Shown: positions 33,813 through 46,800, numbered from the stretch's first letter. The stretch: DNA of 64,000 nt from Lindgomyces ingoldianus (GCF_010093535.1 NW_022985163.1:1918224-1982223); one strand, 5' to 3'. Notes: generated by a model not told the origin, from the sequence alone. Numbers and translations are program-made.

Positions 33813-36800
33813 CACCCCCTCAGCTTGGACATGCTTCAAGCTGGTCCCTAATTGCGCAACCTTAGTATGCTTCTAGGGCTTCCATTCTTGCTTTAATCTC
33901 TTCCATATCCGCTTCCTAACTAACTATCCTCTCCCTAACGTTAACTAGCTAAATTTGCTGAAGAAAGCTTAGCCATTTGCTGGCTAGAAGCGCTTTGGTG
34001 AGTCTGTCCGCAAGCATCTTGCTAGAGGGGACATAGACAACCTTAATTGTTTGTCAAGAGACTTCCTGTCAGAGCTAGTGGTTATGGATGTTGACATGTC
34101 AGAGCTTAGTTTAAAGTTAAGATATCTCTTTGTTTACTAGTTAGATTGTCTGCTTGTTGTCGCACTAGATTATAATAGTTAAATTAGGCAGCTTAACCTG
34201 CAGTTTATTAAGGAGCATTCTTATAAACATAGCTTCCTTAGCAACTTAGGACAGTGCAAGTAATTCTACTTCTGTTGTTAACGTTGTAACTGTATCTTGT
34301 TTATTTACTTACTATGCAATCTATCTGCTAAATAGTTAAATAACATAGCCCTAAAAGCTCTTTTTATCTAGTGTATTGTCTGTAAATAACGCATTACTTG
34401 CTACTATAAGGTAGTCTTCTCCTCCTAATTAGAGTGCGTACGTCCGTGTCGCATGTAGGTACAGGATGACTTGATTAGCTGCATCCTAATAGTTAGATGC
34501 GGGATTTGTAAGAAACTGTGTAAGGCGTAATGTGGCGAAGGCAATGTCCAGTCTTATAGTGACTGCTGCAAAGAGCAGAGATTTAATCTTCTACTAATAT
34601 TAATTTACTTCTAATAGGGTTGCAAAACTAGATTGCAGCATAAGTTTAATCCTACTTATAGGTGTAGCGTGCTGCAGGTCCTTTCTGTCAGCTAGCCTAG
34701 CTATTTTATTAATATATAATACCTATAACAGCTAAATTATTTGTTGCTATTAATGTCTAATAATCTTAACTCCTAGAAACTATTATAGGTCCTTGCCTTC
34801 TGTTAGAGTATACTTCTCTTGTAACTAGTCTACTACACGCTGTGCATCTGCTTTAGAGCCTTTCCTGTACACAACAATAAGATTGTCTACGTAAAAAAAG
34901 ACAAATATTCTAGCTTTAGTTATATAGTAGGGTTTATATAGGACAGCTAAGAACCTAAGGCCTTTAAAGGTTATTATAAAATAGTGTTACTAGAGTAAAA
35001 AAGAAATTTATAAGCTGTATAGTGCTTTTTAAAGCTTTAGTATTATACCTAGTTTCTAATAGCTTCTTAGCATCTGTATGTAGATATTGCAGTTAATTGC
35101 TGCATGTATAAACATGTTAGTTATGTTATATTATTTAAGCTCTAGGTTAAAGCGTGCAGATATCACTATTAGCATTTAAAATAAGCGTCCTGCTAGGGTG
35201 GCAGCGTAGGTATCTTGTGTAGTAATGTTTCTTTATTAATTACTATAGACTACTAGTTACGCCTTGCATCTTTGTAATCTATAGTGCTTGTTAAGCTTAT
35301 AGGTGTACACCTACATATAATCTAGAATCTGCTGTCTAGCTGCCTTAATTAGCTTTATCTAGACCTCTGTCTAGAATTTTATTGTCTAATAACTGTCTAG
35401 GTGCGTTCTTTCTGCTGCCTTAAACATCTTATGTAAAGGGTGCTCCTCTAGTTGCTTTTAGGTTAATAGTAAAGGTAGCAGCTAGCTTCTATAAAGTGTC
35501 TTTCTTTTAAATAGTATCTTTATTAATGCTACTTTATCTAGCGTCTTACTGCTATGCTTTCCTACACTTCTAGATCTTATGCTAGCTATAAAGGCTATAG
35601 CCTATAGTACAGTCTTTAATAACCCTATTTAGCTTAGCTTTAGTGCTACTCTAGCTATTAACTGCATAAGTAATGCTGCAAGTAGCAGAGTGTTTAAAGG
35701 AGACAGATAGTTATCTCTAATCTTCCTTCCTTAATAGTAGCCTAGTAGGTCTACTTTGTTAAAATTTAATGTATTATCTATAGTATTATCTTTATAGAAC
35801 AACTCTGTCTCTAGATAATAACTAGGTGTTAAAAGCTTAATTATTTTAATATATGTAGTAATTTCTTTTACTATGTTATACATAAAGTTATCTATTAGGT
35901 CTTTAGGCTTACTGCTAAAAATTAAGTGTTTGTTAAAAATAATATTATGTGTACAGATTACTTTTGCTAGCAGTAGTATCTATACACAGTAGATGTTTAA
36001 TAATTAGTACCTAACTAAATATCTAATCTACGCCTTTAAGTCTAGCCTTTATAGCCTAGATTTATTCTAATGTGTGTTATTAGTTATTATAAATACTTTG
36101 CAGCTATAAGCTTTTAGATGTGTAAAGCTTAGCTTTTAAATTAATGTAACAACTCTATTATTTAGAGCTGCTTATGTAAAGAAGATCTTGTATAGTGTCT
36201 TCTAGTTATTAGCATAGTTTAGCGTCTAATTGTATAGGTATACGCTAGCTCTAGTAATGTATAGCTATATGTTCTATAGTAGGTTAGCATCTAGTTGCAT
36301 AGCCTGTAACTTCTCCTTGTTTACACCCTTTAAGCGTTTAGCTCCTCTGTTCTAGGCTTATGTATCTAGTGCTAAAGGCTTAACAGTTATTCTATATAAT
36401 GCTAGCTAGCGTTCTACCTTTAGTTTTACTATTATAATCTTCTTATTAGCTTTAATAACTTTTATAGTAATGTTATAATAGTTCTTTAGAAAAAGGATAA
36501 AGATTATAAAAGCTTTAATAATTAATTTAGTAGGCTTATTATCTTTAAAGTAAAGGTCCTACTAGAGGCTAGAATACTTGTTAGTAATTAGTATTTAACT
36601 CTGCTCTTTTATAATGCTTTATGCTTTATATGCATAGAAATTAATTAACAGTCTCTTACTAGGTCTACTATTGCTAATTTATAGTGCGCAGCTAATTTAT
36701 TATTATATCTTAGCTTTACTACATAAGTTACATTAGACTGTTATAATTTCTTTAATTTACACCCCCTTAGCTTACTATATAAGGTGTTAAAGTGTAGCTA

Positions 36801-38546
36801 GTCTAGAGTGTCTAAGACGCTTATACTATAGCTCTATAGATGTCTTTTATAGACTATGTTTAGTTCTTGTGTTAATTATGTGTGTATAATATAAGCCTTT
36901 CTATAGTAGATAGTACTTTAACACCTATTAGCTATAAATCTCTATAAGATCTCTAATTATTATCTTATCTAGGGCTTTTAAAGCAGTCAGCTTTGCTTGT
37001 GTGTCCTACTAGATTCCTTTCTGTTGTAGTAGGTAGAACAAGACTAGGTTGCACAGCAGGTCTAGGCATAGTGCAGCGTTATAAAGTATAAGACTATATG
37101 CTTAACTATGTGTTCTATACTTACTTTTTAAGCTTAGTGTAATTAATCTATAGCCTTAAATCTATATGTAAGAGTTTCTAGACTAGATAAAGTCTTCTAG
37201 TGTTAGTAAATAATAGTTATAGATCTAATTAAAATTATTTATAATATAGCATGTTAAGCCTAAGTTAAAAATAAATAATTTTTTTAGTAGATATCTATTC
37301 TAGTTTAAATTAACTATAGCTAGTAATGTAGCTGCCTTAACTCTTAATACTTTCTAGCCTTTAAGTTAGTCTTCTTGTATCTCTAGCGTAGGTGTATGTA
37401 AACTTTTTAGGATTAGTATCCTTAAATTATGTCTACGCTGCCTTTTTAGTAGGCCTTAAAATTCTAAGTTGTGCTTGCGCTTTAATGCTATAAGCTTTTT
37501 AACTCTTTTATTTAGCATCTACTAGTCTAGTGCTCTGTCTAGATAGACATAGAAGCAGTCCTTTAGTGCATAGATGTGTCTACATGTAGGACATTTAGTG
37601 CCTTCTGTTTTAGCAGGTTTCTAGCTTAAAAATAACTTCTTATTATCTTCTTAATAATGTTAATGTTAAGGTCTACTCTATTTTCTTAACATTATAACTT
37701 CTGCACTACAGGCGTCTCTATTTATGCCCTAGGTAGTCTTTTTACTTTTAGTAAAGTATAACAAGTTATCTGTTATAAAGGCAGCTTTATGCTTTTTTAT
37801 ATATATTAGATAATTTAACATTATATGTTTTTAAAAGCGCTTTATTATTTCTTTCTAATTTATGTCTAGTGTAAACTGTCTGCTTTCCTAAAAAGTTATA
37901 GACTAATAAGAGGCAACTTTATTTATAGTAGTTAGAAAGTCCTTTGCTACAGCATTAAACTGCGTTATTTCTAGAACATTTTGTGTCTCTGCTTCTGTGG
38001 CAGCGTACTTATACTTTGCTAGCCACAGGTCCTATATGCTTGCGTTTCTTAGTAGCTTTAGAGATGCATTATATTAGTTGCGCACATGTTCTTATTTAAA
38101 TTAGTTATTAACACTTACTGTAGCTTTAAGGTTTGTAATCTACTGTCTAAGTAGTTAATCTAGGGAACAGCATGTACGCTGCAGATGCAGGCTAACTGTT
38201 AACTAGATAAAGACAATAATCTGTTAAAGGCTTAATTACTCTCTTTTATAATTATGTCTGTTACTCTTGTACTTGTTAGCCTTAATCTTGTAGTATTTAA
38301 TGGCTTCTTTAAAGGCTCTAACACTGCTTGTTAATAGCTTGTTCAGGTGCGTAGGCGTTTCAACGTTAGAGGCTGGTGAAAACTCAGCTATTAGCGGCAT
38401 CTCTAGAGCTCTTGGTTTGGAGATCATTTGGATGGTCAACTTAGGATCCACTTGCGGCCAGATGCTGTGCGCTACACATCTTAATTGCAGCTGCATCATC
38501 CAGGCTCTGTAGTCGGTGTGGTCTCGAAGGACGACTGTCGCGTCTC
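33813..38546 (-). pseudogene. Copia E2: gag-pol relic
   Basis: Same layout as E1. Gag begins in or next to the N gap and is open at 38499-38236. A Cys-rich knuckle (CPTCRHIY...KDCFYV) is at about 37545-37600. The RT active site at 34866-34914 reads FFYVDNLIVVY, with one Asp left and one changed to Asn. RNase H, with DNKQT, ends near 34170. There are fewer stops than in E1, but TAG and TAA at Gln and Trp positions still break the frame many times. Confidence 0.9.
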
Positions 38547-38876
38547 NNNNNNNNNNNNNNNNNNNNNNNNNNNNNNNNNNNNNNNNNNNNNNNNNNNNNN
38601 NNNNNNNNNNNNNNNNNNNNNNNNNNNNNNNNNNNNNNNNNNNNNNNNNNNNNNNNNNNNNNNNNNNNNNNNNNNNNNNNNNNNNNNNNNNNNNNNNNNN
38701 NNNNNNNNNNNNNNNNNNNNNNNNNNNNNNNNNNNNNNNNNNNNNNNNNNNNNNNNNNNNNNNNNNNNNNNNNNNNNNNNNNNNNNNNNNNNNNNNNNNN
38801 NNNNNNNNNNNNNNNNNNNNNNNNNNNNNNNNNNNNNNNNNNNNNNNNNNNNNNNNNNNNNNNNNNNNNNNNNNNN
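38547..38876. other. Assembly gap (330 N)
   Basis: By alignment with E1 (32083-32403) it should hold the gag start, the leader and most of the E2 5' LTR. E1 has 321 bases there. If the right LTR has the expanded array of the left one, about 400 would be expected. Confidence 0.95.
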
Positions 38877-38936
38877 TATGTAGCAGCTTTCGTCAAACGT
38901 TCCTCCTGTCTTGACAGTAGGTGCGCATATCTGACA
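38877..38936 (-). repeat. 5' LTR of copia E2 (outer end only)
   Basis: The outer 60 bp (TATGTAGCAGC...ATATCTGACA) follow the gap. AAAGT comes next. Confidence 0.9.
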
Positions 38937-39159
38937 AAAGTAAGCTAAGTTAAAGGTAATGTAAGCAGTGCAATTAGACTAGGCATAACTTGCGTACATG
39001 TAAGCAAGTAGTAAAAGTAAACTTTAAATAATATCTTATGTTATATTACTTTATATAGGGCTAAAGTAGGCTATTTTGCAAGAGAATAGAGTGGTTTTAG
39101 TAGGGGCTTGGCAAAAGTGGCCGGCCAACCTCTGTGGCCGGCCAACCCGTTAGGTACGT

Positions 39160-39635
39160 TATCTCTTGTAAATTAATAAATTATATAAGAGTACTTTAAA
39201 CATGCTGCTTATAATTAGACCTTTTATTTTTATATAGTCTAATTCTTTAAAGAGTTTCTTAGGTGTTGTAATTACACTATCTGCGCAGAGCTTAATTACT
39301 AGTGTGTAATTATCTCTTTTTTTTTAAGTAAGAAATGTTATGTTTTATACACTATACTTGCGCAGTCTTCTATGTCCTTTTTTATCTAGTTATAGCGCTA
39401 GCTCTAGATCTAGTTTGTACAATAGATCTAGCACTGTGTCTTTTGCTAGTAGATTGTGCAGAGCTAGTTGCTTGCGTAGTTAACCTCTTTTTTACACTTA
39501 TAGAGGGTCTTTTTATATAATAGCTAGTTTGTCTAGGTCTAGCAAGTCTTATACATTCTTTACACAATAATATAGCTTAACTTATGTAGCTTAGAATTTT
39601 ACTAGACTATTTTTTATATTAATAATAATGTTCTA
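39160..39635 (-). pseudogene. Copia C: RT N-terminal relic
   Basis: On the minus strand, 39330 down to 39165 reads KLRADSVITTPKKLFKEL, the N-terminal landmark of the fungal copia RT also seen in copia A near 11910. Ahead of it (39570-39350) is a Thr/Ser/Arg-rich integrase-RT linker, open by chance. It is bounded by pogo B1 and pogo A2. Confidence 0.85.
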
Positions 39636-42602
39636 ACGTACTTCACAGGCGAGTTGCTCACACACCTGAGTTGCTTACTTTTGCCAAGACCCCACCCTAA
39701 CAAACTCTATTATGGCCTATAACAACCTGCTCTAGCACTATATAGTACAGTGCAGCCTAGAATATTATTTAGATACTACTTTTACTTCTTACTTACATGT
39801 TTCTATGTTATGCCTAGTCTAATTGCACTGTCTGTAGCGCCTTTAGAATAGCTTACCTACTTTAGCTTACACCTGCTTCTTTACCTTTTTCTTATTACTA
39901 TGTAACGTACTTCATGGGCGAGTTGCTCACACACCCAAGTCGCTCACTTTTGCCAAGACCCCACCAAACCACCCTTTCTACACTAATGCATTCCCCACAA
40001 CACTACTTAGACGCGCTAAAAGAACATTAGATACAGCTTGCGCTCTAAGCTTTTAAATAAAACATAAAACTCTTAAAGAAATGTGCTGTAGCTATGTGTA
40101 GAGTCCTATAAAAAATAATAAATAACTATAGCGCTAGACAACCTTTATAAGCTAATTCTACAGCTAAATTACAGAGGCTAGGCAATAAAAAGGAGCAGGT
40201 AATTGTTAAGACTATACTTAAGCTATATGCGCAAGGAATTTCCCCTTAGATAGCATTTATAGCTAATATAGTTAATTCTTTGCGCGCTAAGCGTAATCTA
40301 GGCTATGTTCGCATAAACTAGCCTAGTATGTTTATAAAGCGTTATTTAGAGCTTAAAGTAACGTTTAAGCGTAAGTACAACTATAAGAGAGCCCTCTGCA
40401 AGAGTCCTAGAGTAATTTAGGGCAGGTTTAGCCTTATAGAGAATATTAAAGCTAAGTATAGCATCTAGGATAATAACATGTACAACTTTAGCAAGACAGG
40501 GTTTATAATTAGCTAGATATCTTTTAACTATACTTGCGCTTAAAACTTTACTTTAAGCTCTAAATAACACTTTATAAACGTACTAGGCTAGTTTATGCAA
40601 ACATAGCCTAGATTACGCTTAGCGCGCAAAGAATTAGCTATATTAGCCACAAATGCTATTTAAGGGGAAATTCCTCGCGCATATAGCTTAAGTATAGTCT
40701 TAATAATCACCTGCTCCTTTTTATTACCTAGCCTCTATAATTTAGCTGTAGAATTAGCTTGTAAAAGTTATCTAGCGCTGTAGTTATTTATTGTCTTTTA
40801 TAGGACTCTGCATATAGCTATAGCACATTTCTTTAAAAGTTTTATGTCTTATTTAAAAGCTTAGAGCGCAAGCTGTATCTAACATTCTTTTAGCGCGTCT
40901 AAGTAGTGTTGTGGGGAATGCATTAGTGTAGGAAGGGTGGTTTAGTAGGGTCTTGGCAAAAGTGAGCGACTCGGGTGTGTGAGCAACTCGCCCATGAAGT
41001 ACGTTACTCTAAACTCTTTTAAAGCTATTAAGTGTAGGCTTTTTTAAATTATTAAAGTTTTTTTTACTTTAATCTGCTTTTTTTTATATAATTTATATTA
41101 TGTAGTAGCTTTATTAGCTACTTAAAGCTTAGTAATTTTTTATTATACTAATACTAGCTTATATATAATTATTACTACCTTTTTTAAAACTTTTTTAAAC
41201 ACTTTAACTATAAAAGTTAGTAAACTATTTATACGCTTTTAAATTTTTATTTTTATAAGTATTAATTATAACTTAAGTTTTAAAGTATTACTTAGAGTTT
41301 ACAACTACTAGAGCTTATTATATATAAGTAGTAGTAGTAATAAAGTGCGTAACTTTACATTAAAGCCTATTATAACTTATTATAAGTTAAAAAAAACTAA
41401 TCTAGCGCTTTAAAACTTTTCTTAGATATTACTAAAAGTAATTATAGCATTATAGGCTACTTTAAAGTATAGTAGGAACTTTATTTTTATAATATAAGTA
41501 ATTTAGTTATATATAAAGTTTTTAGCTTAGCGCCTATATACTTTTTTTAAAAAAGTAAAATAACTTACATTAAGTAGCTATAAAAAGTATAATAAGTAAA
41601 AAAGTATATAAATAGTAATAATTTTATTATCTTTATAGTATTACTAAAAATAAAGTAAGTTATAGCTTTTATAGCTATTAATAACTAGTAAATAGTAGCT
41701 ACTAATAGTACACTTTGTTATATGCGCGTTAAAGTGCTTTAAATAGTCTAAACTAAGCTAATTAGTAGTCTAGCTATACTTAGAGAATATAATAACTTAA
41801 TTTTAAAGTAAATTTTTCTTTTTATACTAGTTTAAAAAGTAGTTACTACTTTAAAAAATAATAAAAAGTAAAATAGCCTACTTTTTAGCATTAATGCTCT
41901 AAATAGCTGTTGTCTACTCTTAGTTACCTAGCTAAACTACTTTTAGCTATCCTTATCTCTCTAAACTTATAATAACTACTCTAGTAGATATTTAGCCTAT
42001 TATAAACTTTATTTTATTAAAGTTATATATGTTATTATTCTAGATACTATACTTAGCTTTAATATTTTTTATAAAGTTAAACTAGCTTTAAATTACTATA
42101 AAATTTTTACAAAAAGCTTTTTTATAGTTATACTTACACTTAAACTTTACTTTAAGCTTTAAGTAACACTTAATAAATATATTAAGCTAGTTTATGCTAA
42201 TATAGCTTATATTATACTTAGTGTATAAAGAATTAGCTATATTAGCTATAGCTACTAGCTAAAGAGGAAAGTCTTACATATCTAGCTTAAGTATGTGCTA
42301 AATAATTACTTTCTCTCTATTATTATCTAGCTTTTATAAGTTAGCTATATTATTAGCTTAAAAAGGTTATTTAGTGTGTTAGTTACTTATTATTTTTAAA
42401 AGACTTTATAGATAGCTGCAGCATGTTATTTAAAAAGTGTTATATTTTATTTAAAAGCCTAAAGTATAAGCTGTACCTAACATTTTTTTAATATATTTAA
42501 GTAGTATTATTAGAAATACATTAGTGTAAAAAAAGTAGTGTAGTAGGGTCTTAGTAAAAGTAAGCAACTTAGGTGTGTAAGCAACTTGCCTGTAAAGTAT
42601 GT
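39636..42602 (-). mobile_element. Pogo A2: pogo-like transposon, split by fold-back F1
   Basis: The left end is ACGTACTTCACAGG at 39636 and the right end is AAAGTATGT at 42602, with TA on both outsides. The minus-oriented transposase is in two parts: C-terminal zinc knuckle region at 39700-39900 and the rest at 41007-42500. At about 41800 the catalytic segments read with Asn as in A1. The right repeat is heavily mutated, the left mildly. It is inserted in copia C between RT and integrase. Confidence 0.92.
39905..41004. mobile_element. Fold-back element F1 (1,100 bp), derived from pogo A
   Basis: Both arms are the 5' ~477 bp of a subfamily-A pogo element, in inverted orientation (39905-40381 and 40526-41004), with a ~144-bp spacer that continues the left arm. 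The ends are complete terminal repeats with GAGTTGCTCAC modules, and TA is duplicated (39903-39904 and 41005-41006). It has no transposase of its own beyond the N-terminal fragment, so mobilisation would need an intact pogo. F2 at 58052 is the same element in reverse. Confidence 0.93.
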
Positions 42603-43212
42603 TAGTTCTTAATTCTTTTTATCTTATATAAGCCTAGCTATTTTTTTTTGTTATGCTATATTATTACTTTTAAACTAAGTAGAAAATTTAGTACTTTATA
42701 TAAAGTTAAGCTGTTCTAGGTATTAATTATATAATTAATATTATCTTTTACTCTTTTACTTTAAAGTATTTTTATTACCTTTTATACAGCGTTATCTTAT
42801 ATAATAATATTAAGAGATAGTGTAAAATCTATGTTAATTCTTAGATATATTCTAAACATAAGTAATATAGGTATAAAACTGTTTAGTCTTACTATATTAA
42901 TAATAGCTTTAACAGCTATCTGCAACACTAACTTATTGTTTGTACAATTATCTAATTCTACACAGAGGATGTTATATGCGCGCTGCAGTAGTGCGTGCGC
43001 GCGCTTAATCTTCTCTAGAGCCTAATAGGCTTCTACTAACATTTATTAACATGTTACTTCTATAATCTTTACATAATTCTAAAAGTCTTTAGATGCAAAG
43101 TTTATACTAGAGTTATGTATAATATAATTAGGTAAGCCTTAGTACATGTTAATTTAACACTTGTAGAGCATGTCTTAGGTATCTTATACAGACATTAATT
43201 TTAGGAAGGTTG
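42603..43212 (-). pseudogene. Copia C: integrase relic
   Basis: On the minus strand it reads LQIAVKAI near 42895-42915, matching the ALQMAVKAL landmark of the copia A integrase, with the following region to 42605 matching A at 11330-11600. G2 cuts it at 43212. The rest of C (gag and 5' LTR) must lie beyond the right edge. Confidence 0.85.
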
Positions 43213-43802
43213 TGTTACAACCTAAGAACAGGTTATAAGCGACCAATCGGCGGTTCCCCACAGTTTAATAACCACGGCTGGGAAGTTCTTAAGCCCGCAC
43301 TACACAGATCACGTGATTAGACAGATGAGGAATGGCTTTGCATTTTAGACTAGTGCGTGGAGGAATGCATTGTCTAATAGGGACAAGGGTTATGCCTGCA
43401 ATGCGCGCCATGCGCGCAGGAGCCAAGCTGCAGGCATTGCATGCACTGCATGTAAACCTTATGTATATAGTTTTAATTATAACTATGATTAAAAACCTGT
43501 AATTACTATTTAGTTTCATTTCTATAATAGACTAAAAAGCATTAATACTTTTTTAAAAAGAACATTGCCGCCTTGTATATTTGCACTATATATACCTTCT
43601 ATTCTATCCTTTAGATTAGTTTCCTAGCTCCCTATACAGCTGCTAGGGCAAACTACAATCTGCCTTTTTACACCTGCTATTTATACACTCTGCTAGACAG
43701 ACTATACACTTAATCTAGCTAAGTTCTTCTCTTTTATTAACTTTATTTTATAAGCTGTTATACTCTAAAAATTACTATTTTATTTAAGTAAAAATTATAA
43801 TA
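43213..43802 (+). repeat. 5' LTR of gypsy G2
   Basis: TGTTACAACCTAAG...ATTATAATA, 590 bp, aligned to the G LTR along its length. The outer ~200 bp are GC-richer and keep CpG, including a CATGCGCGCC stretch near 43400. The inner end is so mutated that the terminal CA reads TA. It is the left end of G2, which runs past several inserts towards the right edge. Confidence 0.9.
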
Positions 43803-46800
43803 GTAATTACTACTTTTTTTTAAAGTATAGCTTTTTACACCTTACACTCTAACATTAAAATAATAGGTGCCTTTGCTGTAGGCACAGGTAAAGCCCTATT
43901 CTAGACAGAAAAAGCTTAGAATTAGTAAATATTATATCTCTAATAAAAGCTTAAAAACTTTAAAGCACAGCTTCTACACTAAGCCTAATAAGACCTAGCT
44001 GCCTAGCAACTCTAAGCACTTTACATAGAAGTGGCTAACCTAAGGAACACAGCACTTAAGAAAGCTAGTATTAAATTAAAAAAGTCTTTATAGCTAGCTT
44101 TTCTAACACCTTTTAATAGCACACTTAAGGATTTTAAACCCTTCTTTATAAAATGTTACCTTTATATGTAATATAATAAAGGTGCATTTTAGACAGATAA
44201 AGAAATAATTAACGTACCTAACGGGTTGGCCGGCCACACAGGTTAGCCGGCCACTTTTGCCAAGCCCCTACTAAAACCACCCCATTCTCTCGCAAAACAG
44301 CCTACTTTAGCCCTGTATAAAGTAATACAACACAAGATATTATTTAGAGTCTACTTCTGCTACTTGCTTACATGTATGTAAGTTATGCCTAGTCTAATTA
44401 CACTGCCTGTATTGCCTTTAACTTAGCTTACCTTCTTTAGTGCGCACCTGCGTCTTTAGCTTCTTCCTATTACTACACGCTCTAAACTCCTTTAGAGCAG
44501 TTAGACAAGCCCTATCCTTAACTATTAAGGTCTCTTTTGCCTAAATTTGCTTTCTTTTATGCAATCTATGTTACGTAGCAGCCTTATTTGCTGCTTAAAG
44601 CTTTGTAATCTTATAGCCTACCCTATTATGTTAATGCCCTAGATAACTATTATCTACTCCCTATTACCTTACTATATTGCCTTTAGCTGTCTTTGTCTCT
44701 CTAAAGCTGTAACAACTGCTCTAGTTAATATCTAGCCTATTATAAAGCTTAACTTGTTAAAGTTATACCTGTCTTTATCCTAGATACTATACTTAGCTTT
44801 TATGTTAGCTACTAGGCAAAACTAGCCCTAGATAACCTCTAGATCTTTATAGAGTGCTCTCTTATAATTATACTTGCAATTAAACTTTATTATAAACTTA
44901 GAGTAGTGCTTAACCCACATACTAGTCTAGTTTAAGCTAACCTGGCCTAGATTGCGCTCTGCAGGCAAGGAATTAGCTATATTAGCTACAGCTGCAAGCC
45001 TAGGGGGAAATCTGCGTGTAATAAGCTTAAGTATGTACTTAACAACTACCTCCTTTTTAAGCTTAGTTAGATTCCTTAATTTAGGCTAGCATTCTGCTTG
45101 TGAAGGCTGTCTAGCGCGTTAATTGCTTAGTGTTGTGTGAGAGACATTATAGATAGCTGCAGCGCGTGGCAAGGAGAGTTTTAAGTCTTGTTTAAGAGCC
45201 TAAAGAGTAAGCTATATCTAACGTTCTTTAGAAGATTTAATCTAGTGTTGTTGTTAAGGCATTATGTAGATAGGTAGAGTTTAGTAGGGGCTTAGCAAAA
45301 GTGGCCAACCTGTTAGGTACGTTACATAAATAAGTTTATATTTAAAAGAATCTCTAGCTATTTAGTTTTAACTACATATAAATAACTAGATAAGGTATAA
45401 GACTATAAAAAATACTTTTTTTTAGAAACTTGAAAGATTTTTTAGAACTTAGACACTTTTAAAAAAGCACTAACTGCTATCTATAAAGTTATTAATTAAA
45501 AGGAAAAGGTAGTAAATAAAATAGACACTTTATAATAAAAAAATAGTTTAGTAATACACAGCTCACTTCTATAAATAACTAGCTATTAGTAGATAGACAG
45601 ACTAAAAAGTAATTAAATAGATGTTTTATAATAAACTTTCTAAAGTAATAAAGAATAAGTTTATATATATAGAAAAGCTAACTACTTTTAAAAACTACAT
45701 CTAAAAAGCGCTAACCTATAATAGACAACATTAAGAACACTTTAATAAAAAAATAACCTAGTGTAATTACTCTAAAATCTAACACATTTCTTAAAAAAAA
45801 AAAACCTTTAGTTTAATAGTAAACTAATAAACCTTAGTTACACTAAGTATATATATAGTACTTTTAAAAAAAAGTAAGTTTTTTTAAAGTAAAAAGCTAC
45901 CTTTAAGTAAAAAATAATAAAAATAGCTTAAAAAAAGCCTACTTTAATTATAAAAAAGTAAAACACTTTTACTATAATTACCTAGACTCTAAAAACCTAA
46001 AGAATAAAAATAAAAAACTATTTATAAAAGTAATACACATAAAGTAAGGTCTACTAGTAATTAAGATTTATAATAGACTAAATAAAAAACTCTACTAGAA
46101 ATATAAAGGTAACTATAAATTCTTAAAATATTTAAAGAACTACTAAAAAGTTAAAGTCTAAAATAAAAATAGTATTTTTAGAGCTATTAAACAAGCTGCT
46201 ATTTTTAAAAAATAGTAAAAATAAACATAAGTTACTAACTATGTTAAAAATATAAAATAGAAAAAGAAAAAGATTTTTTTTTAGCAACCTATGTTAAGAA
46301 TCTTAGTAGAAAGACTTGCTAACTGTTTTAACTAAAAAAACTGTTAAAAGTGTAGAGATATACATAGGCCTAATATATGCAGAATAGGGCTCTATAAAGT
46401 AGTCCTTAATAACAATGTTAACATCTACACTATTATAAAGAAAATTACTATAGTACACTATAACATGCTAAATAAGAAAGAATAGTAGAAGTTCTTTAAA
46501 AAAATCCTTTTATATAAAAAAGAACCTAATTAGAATAGCACACTGCTGCAGACACTATCTTTATGCTATAATTGCCTAGAAACGCTACTGCTAGTGTTAG
46601 TAATATTTTAAAAAAAACTAAAGTTATAATAATTAAAAAGCTATTACATTCTTTATAAAAGTTAGTAATATAAAGAGTTTTAATGTATATACTAGAACTA
46701 CTTATTATAGATAATTAGGATAAAGAAGTATTTTTAATAGACATAAACATAACTAATTCTTGTCTATAAAAACCTGCGCAAGTGTTCTTACACATAGTAC

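Larger units (their letters stand above)
33401..38936 (-). mobile_element. Copia E2: second E-family copia element
   Basis: Flanked by the duplication AAAGT (33396-33400 and 38937-38941), in minus orientation, with a 330-N gap at 38547-38876 over the start of gag and most of the right LTR. It is less RIP-mutated than E1, with many positions CpG or TpG where E1 has TpA. Confidence 0.93.
32487..39159 (+). mobile_element. Pogo B1: internally deleted pogo-like element, split by copia E2
   Basis: It is bounded by ACGTACCTAACAGG at 32487 and CCGTTAGGTACGT ending at 39159, with TA duplicated outside (32485-32486 and 39160-39161). The repeats contain the GGCCGGCCAC module twice. Without E2 the element is about 1.13 kb. 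The N-terminal DNA-binding part of the transposase (32600-33190) joins the C-terminal part near 33190-33225, and about 0.7 kb holding the catalytic core from the second Asp on is missing. E2 is inserted at AAAGT (33396-33400). Confidence 0.92.

Noticed and set aside
38441..38914. Open frames of 130-150 codons across the N gap
   Set aside because: They consist almost wholly of unknown bases; only the gag edge and LTR edge are real sequence.
39335..39567. Opposed open frames of 61 codons
   Set aside because: They lie in the integrase-RT linker of copia C and are shadows in a low-complexity stretch.
42831..43025. Plus-strand open frame
   Set aside because: It is antisense to the copia C integrase relic.
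43289..43519. Minus-strand open frame
   Set aside because: It lies inside the gypsy G2 LTR, which is not coding.
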